This document shows positions 30,701 to 38,203 of a stretch of DNA of 64,000 nt, piece by piece. Position 1 is the stretch's first letter; the number at the start of each line of letters is the position of its first letter. Source of the DNA: a virus. The notes beneath the pieces are model-generated. The model had not been told where the DNA came from. It worked only from the letters and a program-made list of their open reading frames with translations, and ran no database searches. Both the position numbers and the translations under genes were made by a program. The stretch lies in IMG/VR virus record IMGVR_UViG_3300008110_000023, positions 1-64,000 of that record; one strand, 5' to 3'.

Positions 30701-33089
30701 ATTTGTATCTGTTCCTGGTAGAAGAGGTACTGAAATACAACAAAAAACACAACAAGATAAAACTATTAAAGAAGCTATTAAAGCTGTAGAAGCTGGAGCT
30801 ACAATCCTTACAGATAATAAAGCTTATATTGATTCTAATTCTTATAACACAGGAGAAAAAAGACTTTATAATGCTATGAAAGAACAAGGTTATGACTATT
30901 CTGAAATTATAATTGACGGTCAACTTATTGGTACTTGGAGTAAACCTACTCAACCAGTTACTGAAGTAGTAGAAACTAAAGAAGTTATAAATAAAATATC
31001 AACTCCTATATTAAGTAAAAAATTAGTATATACTGTATATAATCCTATTAGTGGAAAAAATCAAACTAAAAATGGTTATAAATTAACTATTCCTGAATTT
31101 CCAAATTTTGAAGGTTATATTACACAAGAAGAAATAACACAAGAAAGTAAAGAAGGAAAACCAGAACTTAATAAAAAAACAAAAGAATGGACTATAGAAA
31201 TAGTACATCCAACTAAAGGAGTACTGAATTTTCCTGTAGGCTGGGCAAAAACTAAAAAAGAAGTTATAGATACTTTTGTTAATGATATTAATGAAAAACA
31301 TTCTAAATCAGAAGAAGGTAAAAAAATATTGCAAGAAATTGGTATTGATTTTATTGGCATACAACCACAAGTTGAAGTAAAAACAACAGAAGTTATATTA
31401 AAATACTATGGTGCTTATTACAAATACAATATTGATAAAGATGGTAACCAAGTAGGAGCTTCTTTATATTCTCAAAATGGAGTAGATTATATAAGTACTT
31501 CTAGAGATTATGCTTCTATAATAGCAAGTAATAACTACACTAATGCAACTACTGGTGAAGTATTTGGTAAACCAAAAGAACCTGTAATAATACCTGAAGA
31601 AGAAGGAGATAATGCTAAATATGAATTGTTTCCTGGAGTATTTGCCAATGAAGGACAGAAAGAAGCTTTAGATAAACTAGATTCTTTTATGGCATCTACA
31701 GGTAAAGATAATGAAGCCTTTGTATTAGTTGGAAGAGGAGGTACTGGTAAGACTACTATTATTAAAAAGATGATAGGTAAATTTCCAAATTTAAGAATAG
31801 GAGGAGCAACTGTATCACATGCAGCTAAAGATATCTTAGGAAATTCTATTGGAAAAGGAAATGCATTTACTTTAGCTAGTTTATTAGGAATAAAATTAGA
31901 TGAAACTACAGGTAAATTTGAAATTGATGGTTTTAGTAGAAGAACAAAAGGAATTCCTATTGAAAAATTAGACATTATTATAATTGATGAATGTTCTATG
32001 GTTTCTGATTTATTGTTTGAAGAATTATTTAAATATAAAAAACCTAGTGCTAAAATTATCTTTATGGGAGATAATGTCCAATTAGCTCCTGTAGAACAAG
32101 AAACAGATTCTATTACTTTTAAAGCTAATAAAAACCCAAATAATTTTGCTAAGTTAACAGAACCTATGAGATTTAGTGCTGAAAATCCTATTTTTGCATT
32201 GTCTTATATAGTAGCAGATAACGTAGAAGCTCCTGAAAGTAAAGTATATACTATCCCACAATCAAGTAGAGTAACTACTTTAAAAGAAGATACTGGTATT
32301 ATATTTACTAATAGTGAAGAAACTGCTTTATCTATGTTGGTAGAAGACATTAAACAAGAACTTGAAAAAGAAGTTCCTAATACAAAAGCAGTAAAAGCAG
32401 TTACTTTTAATAATGAATTAAATAATGCTACACAATCTGTTAAAAATCTTAATCTTAAAATAAGACAAAAATTATGGGGAGAAGAAGCTAAAAATCAATT
32501 TAATATAAATGAACTTTTAACTGCTTATTCTACTTTTGGAGGAGAAAATCCTGCCTTTTATAACTCAGAAAACCTTATAGTAAAAGAAGTGTCTGAAGTA
32601 AAAGATGTTGAATACAACATAGGTGTGTTTGATTTTAAATTTAAAACTGTTTATTTAACTTTACAAAAAAGTGATGGTACAATAGTAAGTAATATACCAA
32701 CAGTTGCCAAAGAAGATTTAGAAAGATACAATAAAGAAGTAAAGGCTTTAAAATCAAATCCTGATGGAAGAATAAAATCAATAGGTTTTAAATTATCTGA
32801 AGAATTAGCTAATTTACAATATGGCTATGCTGTTACTTCTCATAAAGCACAAGGTAGTACTTATACTAATGTATATGTTTTTGAAGACAATATCTTAGGC
32901 AATAGTAATTTAAGTGCCCCAAAAGATAAAAACAGAGCTTTATATACAGCTATTACTAGAGCTAGTAAAAAACTAGTATTAATGGGTAAGTTTAATATAA
33001 ACAATGAGATGAATAATCTTAATGATATTGATATTTTCAGTACCTTTGATGATGAAACACTTGATAAACAAATAAAAGCTTGTGAATAA
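18792..33089 (+). CDS. Giant polyvalent virion RNA polymerase protein with SF1 helicase
   Basis: 4765 aa (about 540 kDa) in one unbroken frame. An N-terminal hydrophobic, Gly-rich segment spans about 150-200. A Lys/Glu/Ala coiled-coil linker lies at about 610-720. The RNA polymerase core carries GSDYDVDKLY with D2841, D2843 and D2845, the DxDxD metal site of crAss-like (phi14:2 gp66-type) polymerases. HELIH at 3672-3676 is a zinc-metallopeptidase-type HExxH. Residues about 3931-4050 (GEGIAGSSTELY, VIFVSVPGRRG) resemble a nucleotide-binding domain found in phage polyvalent proteins. The C-terminal ~475 residues are an SF1/RecD-like helicase: GRGGTGKTT with K4320, IIDECSM with D4399/E4400, SHKAQGST and ALYTAITRA. 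Probably ejected with the DNA to transcribe early genes. Confidence 0.85.
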   Translation: MPEKKFNLEDSSLQSAFAIQQTQGTPIEAEQTQILPGEGVDLEQGYLPIQTDFLGEQYRNINIYKGKQQSWASQAANAVGRVALNTIPTVIGNTASILDFEDYLNQDKEVGNSITNAMEELKASVNKTLPIYRTSDEHLDLGDSGWWFENGSSLAESIGAFAITGAGLGSTMSWLTSLAKVGKAGQAAATGLTALGLNQAEAITTAGQVYKDTYDFHLAKGLNEDEAQQKAADAASYSINLNRANIALNLTSANMFVRAPKLTRQIIKNTSKANTLRQGGLEALQEIGEEEINLVAEKAGKAKGEGRDYSISQAIDNVLSAEGVETGLLGALGGFGQTVGTAAINQLTGKTKEQQERFKTQQDAIKEIETISKANKVNDAASTFKTANELGKLYKQIQIIDNIENPSKELLAERKKLTDSILEVQSYNAFNNGVTDNLVDEYTKIKSMPKEEAIKKGLYDGKMDLSNPDHYINKANKAIEKINELENIYIKSQKYINSQQVYFNRADDIALKENRTQRLAILNNNKLKAEADILGKIQSGQISLSKGDNTVFYNLDNLDENPFTTPAEKQLYEEVKEKIRQIPSVQEFEESKKDYDFIEAEINKNDNAYTKATSEETQKKAKQASEETLNAVKKAQEEAVKKEAKAKADAERATEQERIKQEQLKKQQTAADAKVAAEEKAKQEAEAKKNAEETTKVETPPTSVQKPVVTPTTTEPTLSATHPFVVEGYLDAIIEDSKGKDKKYFIQSLSALNSAAEENLEGDELIEWNNYYNSITSGTTTEETTTPSSEDTATKTLKDNFKAAFEEFDINVQQQTPKVERTDDEKLSDRIQAVLDLLKATKLNTATVTLGQIVEEVNKLFDNDIEYTKKIFNDLKDIVTLLQKMRNNPEYTLTPNYTLSDAGIVETGITIEPTILSEKTSREANVELMSRVRENDPTLNFIIDGKKIESIASVASKAISDEGTEVDETLGVFRTIYNEAGELIFNPNQDAIVDSNFITEGTVITIKVEKATGNIEEDVDTAEIAMYVTTPEGERKIGYIHLPSYAGVQTLAQGELLPSIQEQLTLIQQLRRQVLENQDSILTTTVTKRGFGNVNKKGKDANGNIPTSILSNAFAGDTRVHLGVVGLVGENKKINRNDESIPLYQATDLKAGALVILLPHPSGTVVPYYAISNPIGADTGVTTKVVNTLKDFLARKIDRKQTTMAIERYVYTVPEGNIGRKGIVIKEQDGQRSIIVDGKEVKNDKNFAEVIGSVYFNMNKSILNSKDGPAYEKEIMNSNLVRTDVQANPVTYTNESGEQVTENSYFHQVTTEFSTNLNKSAKPKVQTESTVSDIERRRQGLKTINGTLRVDLGGFSIDNVSKEFYDNILHATADPFYINLKKWINEFRKTQKPFAVIDSSEIINKYNAELVALEGKPEETGTTTKEEAERLKAIEDAKAFGFEVDDELEADIPTIFDTQNDLSAEQISMMKNNPTTLLVHPELNASTQNEAVLSIAYKALTIEPETEEVEGKEVLKSTNKELVKANFIEGARVLNNLAKTNPTNATYAKAAKTMSIVAGDEVFEKLYAKATEFIKEIGFSTEESGFYNQMEALDEVDGEEEKINQFIDEAASYEDRKTGASKRFKKFLAFIPAMELIKGKAKVSRNSLLMPTFNNYDSTFTMIANILSEYNYPSTADGLQMMINRLTATDIKNPVIKEVAAKLEKAPQKIKVEFFNIFNQQHAKFKTLRLYWQKARTFKYFHQGIGGEVKTKYAERLKPTLINSDRNKAQELVREEMLTNFKQKGVILKAVTNKLDRKTNNTTLEVNTEHNKAIYDAFVTALKDDSNYQVDSRGKVNTLFFTETGFKTMYDLLSNTGISISENAFEDFLNNHITQDGTRGHKAIAGEVLGVILKSLAGEGTVIDSETVENPFELNNPFYTEGSSINILAKYEYNTRTDVFSSSFRHAGKSFYTFVRHTPLSELVLKLKNPWRANKKENSFIRGLITRDPLSKHSLWLNKMVNPTKKGDSVFADTFNLFYEKGYRDSSEKGSTPKDLKDSIEKEHELNKIISFQAQGKDTVVFHADTHSDKTTKAFIQAIKQSVDGYTGNIEEGIQLSDDSLTDLYSYFLAEYDRILQVNEQNEDPNFPAHKKLKGYHGTKAKPGLGSVFNMYHFLNYAVLKDTNADLATMLFDSEGNLRNIPKEDMAVVSGMVKEEINNNFNRLFKKVKEDWSTLGIFFTETNKLGYTRLNINSYMDAKYYDKVVNTLGIENKAVKKVTENFNQPAIDAEVAKILDYAIVDYVVNYAIATNEMLIITGDPALHGKPSKDKGSISSKNWVLKSIADTFINVGKRNARLLASGNKGMFSKQKYNVAFVNDIEEVSEHVSDYVSWLKEFEPDYIKKKFTSNMTDAQELTTVEEHLEVMRAFGKITDNQFKTLLGLYDPAAYRDLYKEEAPAYTQKEVLENLKTVMQPMKPVQVQSVLDTDIKANVQYYIKTSSFPIIPALVKGKPMESVLKQMKEAKVDRLSFVSAVKLGEHGAKNLFIEDKLNTELFKDNVIELDRDGFSIQLEVPYKENKKEVREGTQNMKLLFMDLPDSLELELSEGNKTVEEAKREYNRIHKEIIDSALTKLLGDIGATVTEDEAGFKSYKINDFTNLSKILKEEGESRGYSINSLLGLDLNKDGQFKIPLTFNPNSAQIEPVITALLSNRLVKLKMPGKSYVLGSEVLTLEPSINKEGKQTQADINVIKDIIWVSDKYKTQGKLKYYREENGKPAMAQIIMPAYFLDKEGKQIDMTKFVKNGFLDTSKIDKELLQIMGFRIPTQGHNSMMMFEVVGFLPKTSGDLVIVPAEIAAQMGSDYDVDKLYTYHYNYYVGSKSGKLKKYSKPGNIKTKQNRLLEIQSAIIMNKEVAPYIMNPLSMDDLADAIVELNKDKKEEWIGNYSTLYQRNTYFDNAAGKIGVGISANANTNHAAFQQAGVYVKGGGVVFLKPDGTPYSDIENNAYESNSVSKYKEDKYTYPDPFSDDIIDNKKDNNTAWRLDKIFTFDGKRISDIISQWLGASVDNAKEKLLGEGGINKYNFNVSLLIARTGFGNNWIIPFINQPILKEYYAILQKLEDSTEKSFEAGKKEKAIEQLFKKYTDLYKVANPNETPGIQGVTLLELKSSLNKEINADNAAAQLNILKAFLHYETISLEVGTVQKALNTDVKGLPKNIAETAEKRDFISEHGYNSSVLGNVGKIREKVISGAFMEIPRIASQLFNRKTDGSYVYAYDSSAYKWVKTGLAQIANKEFNTEQINLIHNSLQQFIYTHPELGLYGDNYEAEKQRLLYNENLADRLLQLQEKYPKNYFLSKISAVIDTNVNNPKKIKIINTTAEQKIFIERMQQEWESAFYAEPELARFAEDMAKYTMMFNANQFGASNLIKYLPFNYLNIIGAGKVLNGLELEDSLSLINFIPQFLQHNPEFAPFAKESNFLENSAVYKKDADGKDTDIIEGFKLPSLALEFDKNDARNLIQIIKVEGEEIPVYPSFLSVYGGAELGRLLFIKVNEDFYRRVDTLGNTDFTEYNFSKNGLASTILEEQKGVVDINKKTNTIESTTTDLDQLYFTTSSVHSLLENIVIRNTFATDPLAEAYGALAEKLLEQPENGYRVVVDNSIPAVGAHNRVEKLIKLNKEALLKNNELEIQRVILHELIHKETVAKLVDNKFLETKEGQAITKVFNSFKEQLQNKALSDTEKTRGIPNEFLEAEVFKLLTEASFGENKKDLNILSLNRITNSDINSPAFKELMKSLSTNLAKVDKFKASSKLEPGTERYEAVANYIKDTFTANNIKELKPKYYMYTSILEFATEALTNTKTQEYLKTFTTINQKGEKVSLWKQFIDALTTLLKFNNVNRTLAEDAIESIIDVIDYGKPAEIITPPSISVKTFDKKNLFKVTPIQTADKKATIKASIATQYIGFGEGIAGSSTELYRQQAGALANTGNYSVNDVIFVSVPGRRGTEIQQKTQQDKTIKEAIKAVEAGATILTDNKAYIDSNSYNTGEKRLYNAMKEQGYDYSEIIIDGQLIGTWSKPTQPVTEVVETKEVINKISTPILSKKLVYTVYNPISGKNQTKNGYKLTIPEFPNFEGYITQEEITQESKEGKPELNKKTKEWTIEIVHPTKGVLNFPVGWAKTKKEVIDTFVNDINEKHSKSEEGKKILQEIGIDFIGIQPQVEVKTTEVILKYYGAYYKYNIDKDGNQVGASLYSQNGVDYISTSRDYASIIASNNYTNATTGEVFGKPKEPVIIPEEEGDNAKYELFPGVFANEGQKEALDKLDSFMASTGKDNEAFVLVGRGGTGKTTIIKKMIGKFPNLRIGGATVSHAAKDILGNSIGKGNAFTLASLLGIKLDETTGKFEIDGFSRRTKGIPIEKLDIIIIDECSMVSDLLFEELFKYKKPSAKIIFMGDNVQLAPVEQETDSITFKANKNPNNFAKLTEPMRFSAENPIFALSYIVADNVEAPESKVYTIPQSSRVTTLKEDTGIIFTNSEETALSMLVEDIKQELEKEVPNTKAVKAVTFNNELNNATQSVKNLNLKIRQKLWGEEAKNQFNINELLTAYSTFGGENPAFYNSENLIVKEVSEVKDVEYNIGVFDFKFKTVYLTLQKSDGTIVSNIPTVAKEDLERYNKEVKALKSNPDGRIKSIGFKLSEELANLQYGYAVTSHKAQGSTYTNVYVFEDNILGNSNLSAPKDKNRALYTAITRASKKLVLMGKFNINNEMNNLNDIDIFSTFDDETLDKQIKACE

Positions 33090-33090
33090 T

Positions 33091-36000
33091 ATGGATTGTC
33101 CCAATTTAAATTTAAAATTCTATAAGAAGTTAACTTCTCAGTTTGGTAAGAAAACTGCCTATCAATGGCATAATATTATAAAAACTGAGAGGTTTATAAC
33201 CTGGTTTGGTTTTGGCAAAGTAGATAGTGAAGGTATGCCTAATATTGACAGGTTTGGTAACATTACTAATGGTAAAAGCCAAACTTATAGGGTATTAGGT
33301 AAAAGTAACTTTAACAGTGTTAAGGACTTAACTAACTTCTTATCTAGTAATTATACTGAAGGTATTAGATTATATAAAGGTAGTTACTACTTAGCTAAAA
33401 CTATGGATAGTAGAGAGTATGGTAGAGCTACTTTAGAAAGTCTAAATAAGCATTATCCAGGACTAATAACTCAATTACCAGTAAGTGATAATGTTTTAAA
33501 AGCAGATTATACACACAGACTAGAGATCAATAAAAACTATTTTAATAAGCCTAACTTAGAAGAACAATTTGATATAGATGTAGATGCATTACCAGACATG
33601 CCAATGCAACTTACTAATATACCTAGATTAGAATCTGGAGAAAAAACTATAAGTATAAGACCTACTAATTATAGAACAGGTATATATAAGTATGGAGATA
33701 AAGCTTATAAAATAAGTAATAAAGATACATGGAACGTTGATGAATACCTTGATTTTCATAATATTACTTTAGAAGAACTTATAGAAAGATTTTCAGGAGA
33801 TGATCAAATTAAATATGAACATATACAAGATTGGTTACAAGGTAAAGGACCTAAAATGTATGTATATGAAATTAATAGGAATATTGATGAAAATGATGTT
33901 AATACATTTACTGATGATCCAAGATACACATCTGAGATTAAAAGATTAGAATTATTAGTAATTAAATTAGAAAGAAGAAAAAAACTATCTACTTTATCAG
34001 CTAATGAAAAAGAGTCTTTAAGACTACAAATTAAAGATTTAAAAGACACAATTAAAGAACTTAAAGATGATGCTAGTAGGAGTTTATCTTTAATAATAAG
34101 TAATGCAGAAACACATATAGCACAAGTAAGAAATATATTAGCTAAAGAAGTTAACTATCATAATGTAACAAGTTCTTTAGAGTTAGTAATGCCCTATATA
34201 CAACTATTTAATGAATTTACTGAATTAACAGCAGTAGAACAAAAAAAGGTAGATGCTCTTATTGCTGCTATTAGTAAATTAGAAGCAGAAGCTAAGAAAG
34301 CAATGGCTATAAAAGCTAATAGTGTAGTAAGAAATGTAGTAGGAAAAGAAATTCTAATTAATGGAGTTGCTATTCCAGTTAAAGATGATAATACTATATC
34401 AGCATATTCTTTAGGATCTTCTAATTCTACTAATGCTATAGCTCAGACTATAACTAAAAAGATAAAAGATGTAGAAAATACAGTTGATTCTGAAAACAGA
34501 TTCTTTTTAGAAGAACATGAAAGACTTGTACAAGAATTAAAAGAATACCAAAAAGCAAAAGGTATTAAAGAAGAAGACATGTATAGATATATGATACAAG
34601 AAGATCATGAAGGAAATCCAAATGGTCTTTTTGTAGGAGCTTTAAACTCTGGATACTATGAAGCACAAAAAGAAGCTAAAAGTAAAAGTCTTGTTGATTT
34701 CTTAAAATTCTTAGGTAAAGAACACACTCTTTCTGTAAATGAAGAAAAGTTTGATGCTTATAAAGAAAGTATAAAAAAATGGGCAGATGATCAAACATGG
34801 ATAGCATCTCCTAAATCAGGAAAAACTAATGAAGAATATAAACAAAGTGTAATAACTAAGAAAATAAACCAAGCTAATCCTCAGACTTTAATAAATATTG
34901 TTAACAAATTACAAGAGGGAAAAACTATTACTTATGGAGAAACAAAGTTTGTAGATCAGTTTTTGAAAAACAATAACATGCGTCTATTAAACAAACAAGC
35001 TCATAGTAAATGGAAAGATGGTAAGTATGATACTATTATGGAGTTAGATGAAGACAATCCTCTTAAAAAGTTTTATACGCATTTTACTACTAATATAAAC
35101 AAAGGTAGAAGAGAACTTGGTGAGTTCTTTGATGAAAGGTATTTACATTACAATTATATTCCAGAAGTAAGTAAAAATAGCAGTTTCTTTAGAGAGATTG
35201 GTAATAAACTTAAGAATTCATTCACAGAGTTTCCTAACCATAGTAGTGTTACTGATACTGATATTATAACAGGAAGAGCAATGCATCAAATACCTGTATG
35301 GTCTTTATCTGGTAAAATGGATGCCTCTCAAAAATCATATGATTTAGGTAATGTACTAAAAGTATTTACAGCTCAGAAGTTTAATAAGATATACAAAGAA
35401 CAAATACAAGATGATGTTAATTTACTACTTACAGTATTAAATGAACAAGAAATGTATGAAACTGATAGTAAAGGTAATATTATTGAACAAATAGTTGGAG
35501 GTAAAAAAGTACCTGTAATTAAAAAGAATCCTAATAGTAATACTTATAAAGCTGCTCAATATTTAGTAGATTCTAATATCTATGAACAAAGACAGAATAA
35601 AGATGGTGTATTAATGACTATCTATGATAAGGATACTAAAGAAAGATTAGCAGAGTATGTTAAAATACAAAAAGAAAGAGGTTATTCAGATGCTGATATA
35701 AATAAAAACAAATATGTTGGTTTAAAAGAAACTGAAATTAATGAGTATCAAATAATAGAAAAACAATATAAAGAAGTTACTGGTAAAAAGATAGCTAATA
35801 ACCTTATATATTTAACTACTTTAAAAGGATTAGCTTTAAATCCATTCTCAGGTATATCAGAGTTTATTCAAGGGTTAACATCTGTATTTACTGAAGCAGC
35901 TGGTAATGAATTTTATAGTGATGCTAATGCTAAAAGAGCTTTAGGTTTAATACTTCATTCTACTAATCCTAAAATCAATAGAAAGAAAATACAACAACTA

Positions 36001-37035
36001 TTAGGAGTATTTGGCTTAGATGAAGCTGTGCATACAGAAGTAGAAACAGACTCTTTATTAGATAAATCTTTTTACTTTTTAAAAGAAGCCAACTACAGAA
36101 CAAGGGGTTTGAATTTATTAGCTATGCTAGACGCTGAAATAGTTAAAGATAAAAATGGAGTGGAACATAAACTACTAGATGTAATAGATGTAGAAAAAGG
36201 ACATGTTGTTTTAAACAGTAATTTTGATGAATTGTTTACTACATTTGACGCTGATGGTAAACCTAAGTTAACTGCAGAGTTTAATAAACTACAACAAAAG
36301 ATAGCTTTTATGACTAAGTCTTTATTATCTAGAGATAGTAGTAAAGACCCTATTTTAACAAATAAAAGTGCTATTGGTAGACTACTAGGACAGTTTAGAC
36401 AGTCTTGGATGTTTGAAGGTATTAACAGAAGATTTGGTAAAGAAAAAGATATACCATTATTAGGTAGAAAAACTAAAGGTTACTATGTAAGTGTACTTAT
36501 TAACAAAGATGGTAAAGTAGACTTTGGTAGAGCTTTAAGATTACTATGGAGTTATAAGTTTGATAAAGATACTTTAGCCAAAGAAAATCTATCAGATTTA
36601 GATGAAGCCAATATTAGAAAAGTACTAAGAGAGGCCAGTATAGTTGCTTCTACATTAGCTGCTTATGCAATAGCTACTTTAGCATTAATGGGAGATGATG
36701 ATGATGAAGAAGAGGAAGGTATATTATACAGATCAGTATTTACTTATATACTAAACCAATCTTATAGAGTAAATAGAGATTTAACTTTCTACTTAAACCC
36801 TGACTCTGCTGCAGAGCTTACTAAAAATATAATGCCTGCATTAAAAACAGTTACAGATCTTAAGGATATCTTTGATGCATTTACAAGAACTCTTTTATTT
36901 GATCCTTATATATATGAAGGTACTAAAAAAGAAAGACTAAGATTACTTAAAGAGTTTGAAGAGGCATTTCCTTTTATTAATCAACCAAGGAGAATGTATA
37001 AAAAAATATCAGAATCTGATAAGTTTTTACAATAA
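33091..37035 (+). CDS. Large RNAP-block cargo protein with C-terminal membrane segment
   Basis: 1314 aa from the ATG at 33091. An upstream in-frame GTG at 33082 would overlap the RNAP stop and is less likely. Residues about 120-240 hold a compact domain (EKTISIRPTNYRTGIYKYGD, then DTWNVDEYLDF), followed by a long helical, partly coiled-coil body (ERRKKLSTLSANEKESLRLQ). A hydrophobic helix near residue 1190 (ASIVASTLAAYAIATLALMG) is followed by the acidic run DDDDEEEE. Always-late position after the RNAP gene and the C-terminal membrane helix suggest an ejected protein helping DNA or RNAP cross the inner membrane. This is inference; no enzyme motif was recognised. Confidence 0.65.
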   Translation: MDCPNLNLKFYKKLTSQFGKKTAYQWHNIIKTERFITWFGFGKVDSEGMPNIDRFGNITNGKSQTYRVLGKSNFNSVKDLTNFLSSNYTEGIRLYKGSYYLAKTMDSREYGRATLESLNKHYPGLITQLPVSDNVLKADYTHRLEINKNYFNKPNLEEQFDIDVDALPDMPMQLTNIPRLESGEKTISIRPTNYRTGIYKYGDKAYKISNKDTWNVDEYLDFHNITLEELIERFSGDDQIKYEHIQDWLQGKGPKMYVYEINRNIDENDVNTFTDDPRYTSEIKRLELLVIKLERRKKLSTLSANEKESLRLQIKDLKDTIKELKDDASRSLSLIISNAETHIAQVRNILAKEVNYHNVTSSLELVMPYIQLFNEFTELTAVEQKKVDALIAAISKLEAEAKKAMAIKANSVVRNVVGKEILINGVAIPVKDDNTISAYSLGSSNSTNAIAQTITKKIKDVENTVDSENRFFLEEHERLVQELKEYQKAKGIKEEDMYRYMIQEDHEGNPNGLFVGALNSGYYEAQKEAKSKSLVDFLKFLGKEHTLSVNEEKFDAYKESIKKWADDQTWIASPKSGKTNEEYKQSVITKKINQANPQTLINIVNKLQEGKTITYGETKFVDQFLKNNNMRLLNKQAHSKWKDGKYDTIMELDEDNPLKKFYTHFTTNINKGRRELGEFFDERYLHYNYIPEVSKNSSFFREIGNKLKNSFTEFPNHSSVTDTDIITGRAMHQIPVWSLSGKMDASQKSYDLGNVLKVFTAQKFNKIYKEQIQDDVNLLLTVLNEQEMYETDSKGNIIEQIVGGKKVPVIKKNPNSNTYKAAQYLVDSNIYEQRQNKDGVLMTIYDKDTKERLAEYVKIQKERGYSDADINKNKYVGLKETEINEYQIIEKQYKEVTGKKIANNLIYLTTLKGLALNPFSGISEFIQGLTSVFTEAAGNEFYSDANAKRALGLILHSTNPKINRKKIQQLLGVFGLDEAVHTEVETDSLLDKSFYFLKEANYRTRGLNLLAMLDAEIVKDKNGVEHKLLDVIDVEKGHVVLNSNFDELFTTFDADGKPKLTAEFNKLQQKIAFMTKSLLSRDSSKDPILTNKSAIGRLLGQFRQSWMFEGINRRFGKEKDIPLLGRKTKGYYVSVLINKDGKVDFGRALRLLWSYKFDKDTLAKENLSDLDEANIRKVLREASIVASTLAAYAIATLALMGDDDDEEEEGILYRSVFTYILNQSYRVNRDLTFYLNPDSAAELTKNIMPALKTVTDLKDIFDAFTRTLLFDPYIYEGTKKERLRLLKEFEEAFPFINQPRRMYKKISESDKFLQ

Positions 37036-37048
37036 TTGAAGGCGTAGT

Positions 37049-37090
37049 AAAAAAAATCCCCTTAGGAAAACCTAGGGGGATTATTTTATT
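37049..37090. terminator. Bidirectional intrinsic terminator between converging operons
   Basis: A 12-bp stem (37055-37066 with 37071-37082, one T-G wobble) around an AAAA loop, with an A-tract on the left and TTATTTTATTT on the right. It can stop both the plus-strand virion unit and the minus-strand unit, whose last gene ends at 37086. Confidence 0.9.
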
Positions 37091-37316
37091 TGTTTGTAAT
37101 TTCATTAAAATACAGTTTTCTTATACTATCATAAGATTCTTCATTGAAATTGTCTATTATTTTACCTTCCTTATCTTGTTTAATAAGTCCTAGTACAAAT
37201 AATGCTTGACAAAATCTAAGATCCTTATTTTTCTCATCTTCAAAAAACTGTCTTAATTTATTGCAAATTTGGACATTAGCTGCTTGTCTTGACATTTCTT
37301 CTATATTTAAGTTCAT
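37086..37316 (-). CDS. Small conserved phage protein
   Basis: 76 aa from the ATG at 37316. Longer in-frame starts up to 37346 exist but overlap the upstream gene further. The C-terminal half (DLRFCQALFVLGLI, DNFNEES) fits small Bacteroidota-phage proteins with an R-F-x-Q-x-L core and a D-x-F-x-EES tail. It is the last gene of the leftward unit and overlaps the 150-aa gene by about 40 bases. Function unknown. Confidence 0.6.
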   Translation of the reverse strand: MNLNIEEMSRQAANVQICNKLRQFFEDEKNKDLRFCQALFVLGLIKQDKEGKIIDNFNEESYDSIRKLYFNEITNK

Positions 37317-37728
37317 CTCTAAATACTTCATCATAAAAAGGTACATGTCTTACATAATTACCTTCTATGATATTTTCTATATGGTCAGTATCTAGGTCTT
37401 TAATATGTTTCCATATAGTACCTTCTTCTATCCATTTACCTTCTTTGGTATAATTAATTCCCCAGAATAAACATTCTCTTCTAGTCTCATGATTTTCATC
37501 ATCCATTACAGATAAATCTTCATAGTCAAAAACATCTGCTGTTCTTCTTAAGTAATTAAGACCTCCATCTACACAATATCTTCTACCATTAGCATCTATA
37601 TGGCATACATAATCATGCCTATATTTACTTACAATAACAGTACCATCTGGAGTTCTAATTGCATTATATAAAATTCTAACTTTATTAGATTCTATTTTTA
37701 CTTCATAATTTTTTTCACTAGCATCCAT
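37276..37728 (-). CDS. Conserved phage hypothetical protein
   Basis: 150 aa. The core RILYNAIRTPDGTVIVSKYR, followed by HDYVCHIDANGRRYCVDGG and a C-terminal LDTDHIENIIEG segment, recurs in phages of many hosts. Mostly beta in the first 70 residues, helical later. No catalytic motif is obvious. It overlaps the dUTPase stop by about 11 bases, so it is translationally coupled to nucleotide-metabolism genes. Function unknown. Confidence 0.7.
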   Translation of the reverse strand: MDASEKNYEVKIESNKVRILYNAIRTPDGTVIVSKYRHDYVCHIDANGRRYCVDGGLNYLRRTADVFDYEDLSVMDDENHETRRECLFWGINYTKEGKWIEEGTIWKHIKDLDTDHIENIIEGNYVRHVPFYDEVFRDELKYRRNVKTSS

Positions 37729-38185
37729 GTTCAGGTATATTATTTATTCCAGTACTACCAAAGCCACCATTACCTCTAATAGTGTTATCTAGATCATCTA
37801 CTTCTTTAAGTACACAACCACTTAATTTATTAAAAACTCCTTGTGCTATCCTATCTCCATGGTTTACTACAAATTTGTATTGTCCATGGTTAATTAAGAT
37901 AATACCAATAGGTCCTCTATAATCACAATCTATAGTACCTGGACTATTAAGTACAGTTACTTGATTATTTAATGCTAAACCACTTCTTGGTCTTATTTGT
38001 AATTCAGTACCTATTGGTAATTGCATAGCTAATCCAGTTGGTATTAACATACTATGGCCAGGTTCTAATACTACAAAGTCTTTTTCTGCATCTAAGCATG
38101 CATATAAGTCAAACCCAGCTGCGCCAGGAGTGGCATATTCTGGGATTTGTGCAAACTTACTTAACTTCTTTACTTTTATTCTCAT
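37718..38185 (-). CDS. dut: dUTPase (trimeric type)
   Basis: 155 aa. Converts dUTP to dUMP and PPi, keeping uracil out of phage DNA. All trimeric dUTPase motifs are readable: PGAAGFDLYA (1), IRPRSGLALNNQ (2), GTIDCDYRGPIGIILINHG (3), NHGDRIAQGVF (4) and the Gly-rich flap RGNGGFGSTG (5). Length is normal for the family. It lies between the DNA ligase and a conserved unknown gene, in the DNA-metabolism part of the leftward operon. Confidence 0.95.
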   Translation of the reverse strand: MRIKVKKLSKFAQIPEYATPGAAGFDLYACLDAEKDFVVLEPGHSMLIPTGLAMQLPIGTELQIRPRSGLALNNQVTVLNSPGTIDCDYRGPIGIILINHGQYKFVVNHGDRIAQGVFNKLSGCVLKEVDDLDNTIRGNGGFGSTGINNIPEHGC

Positions 38186-38203
38186 GTGTTTTAGTTTTAA
38201 ATG

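Noticed and set aside
33082-33090. GTG start for the 1314-aa gene
   Set aside because: It overlaps the stop of the giant gene, and a well-placed ATG lies at 33091.
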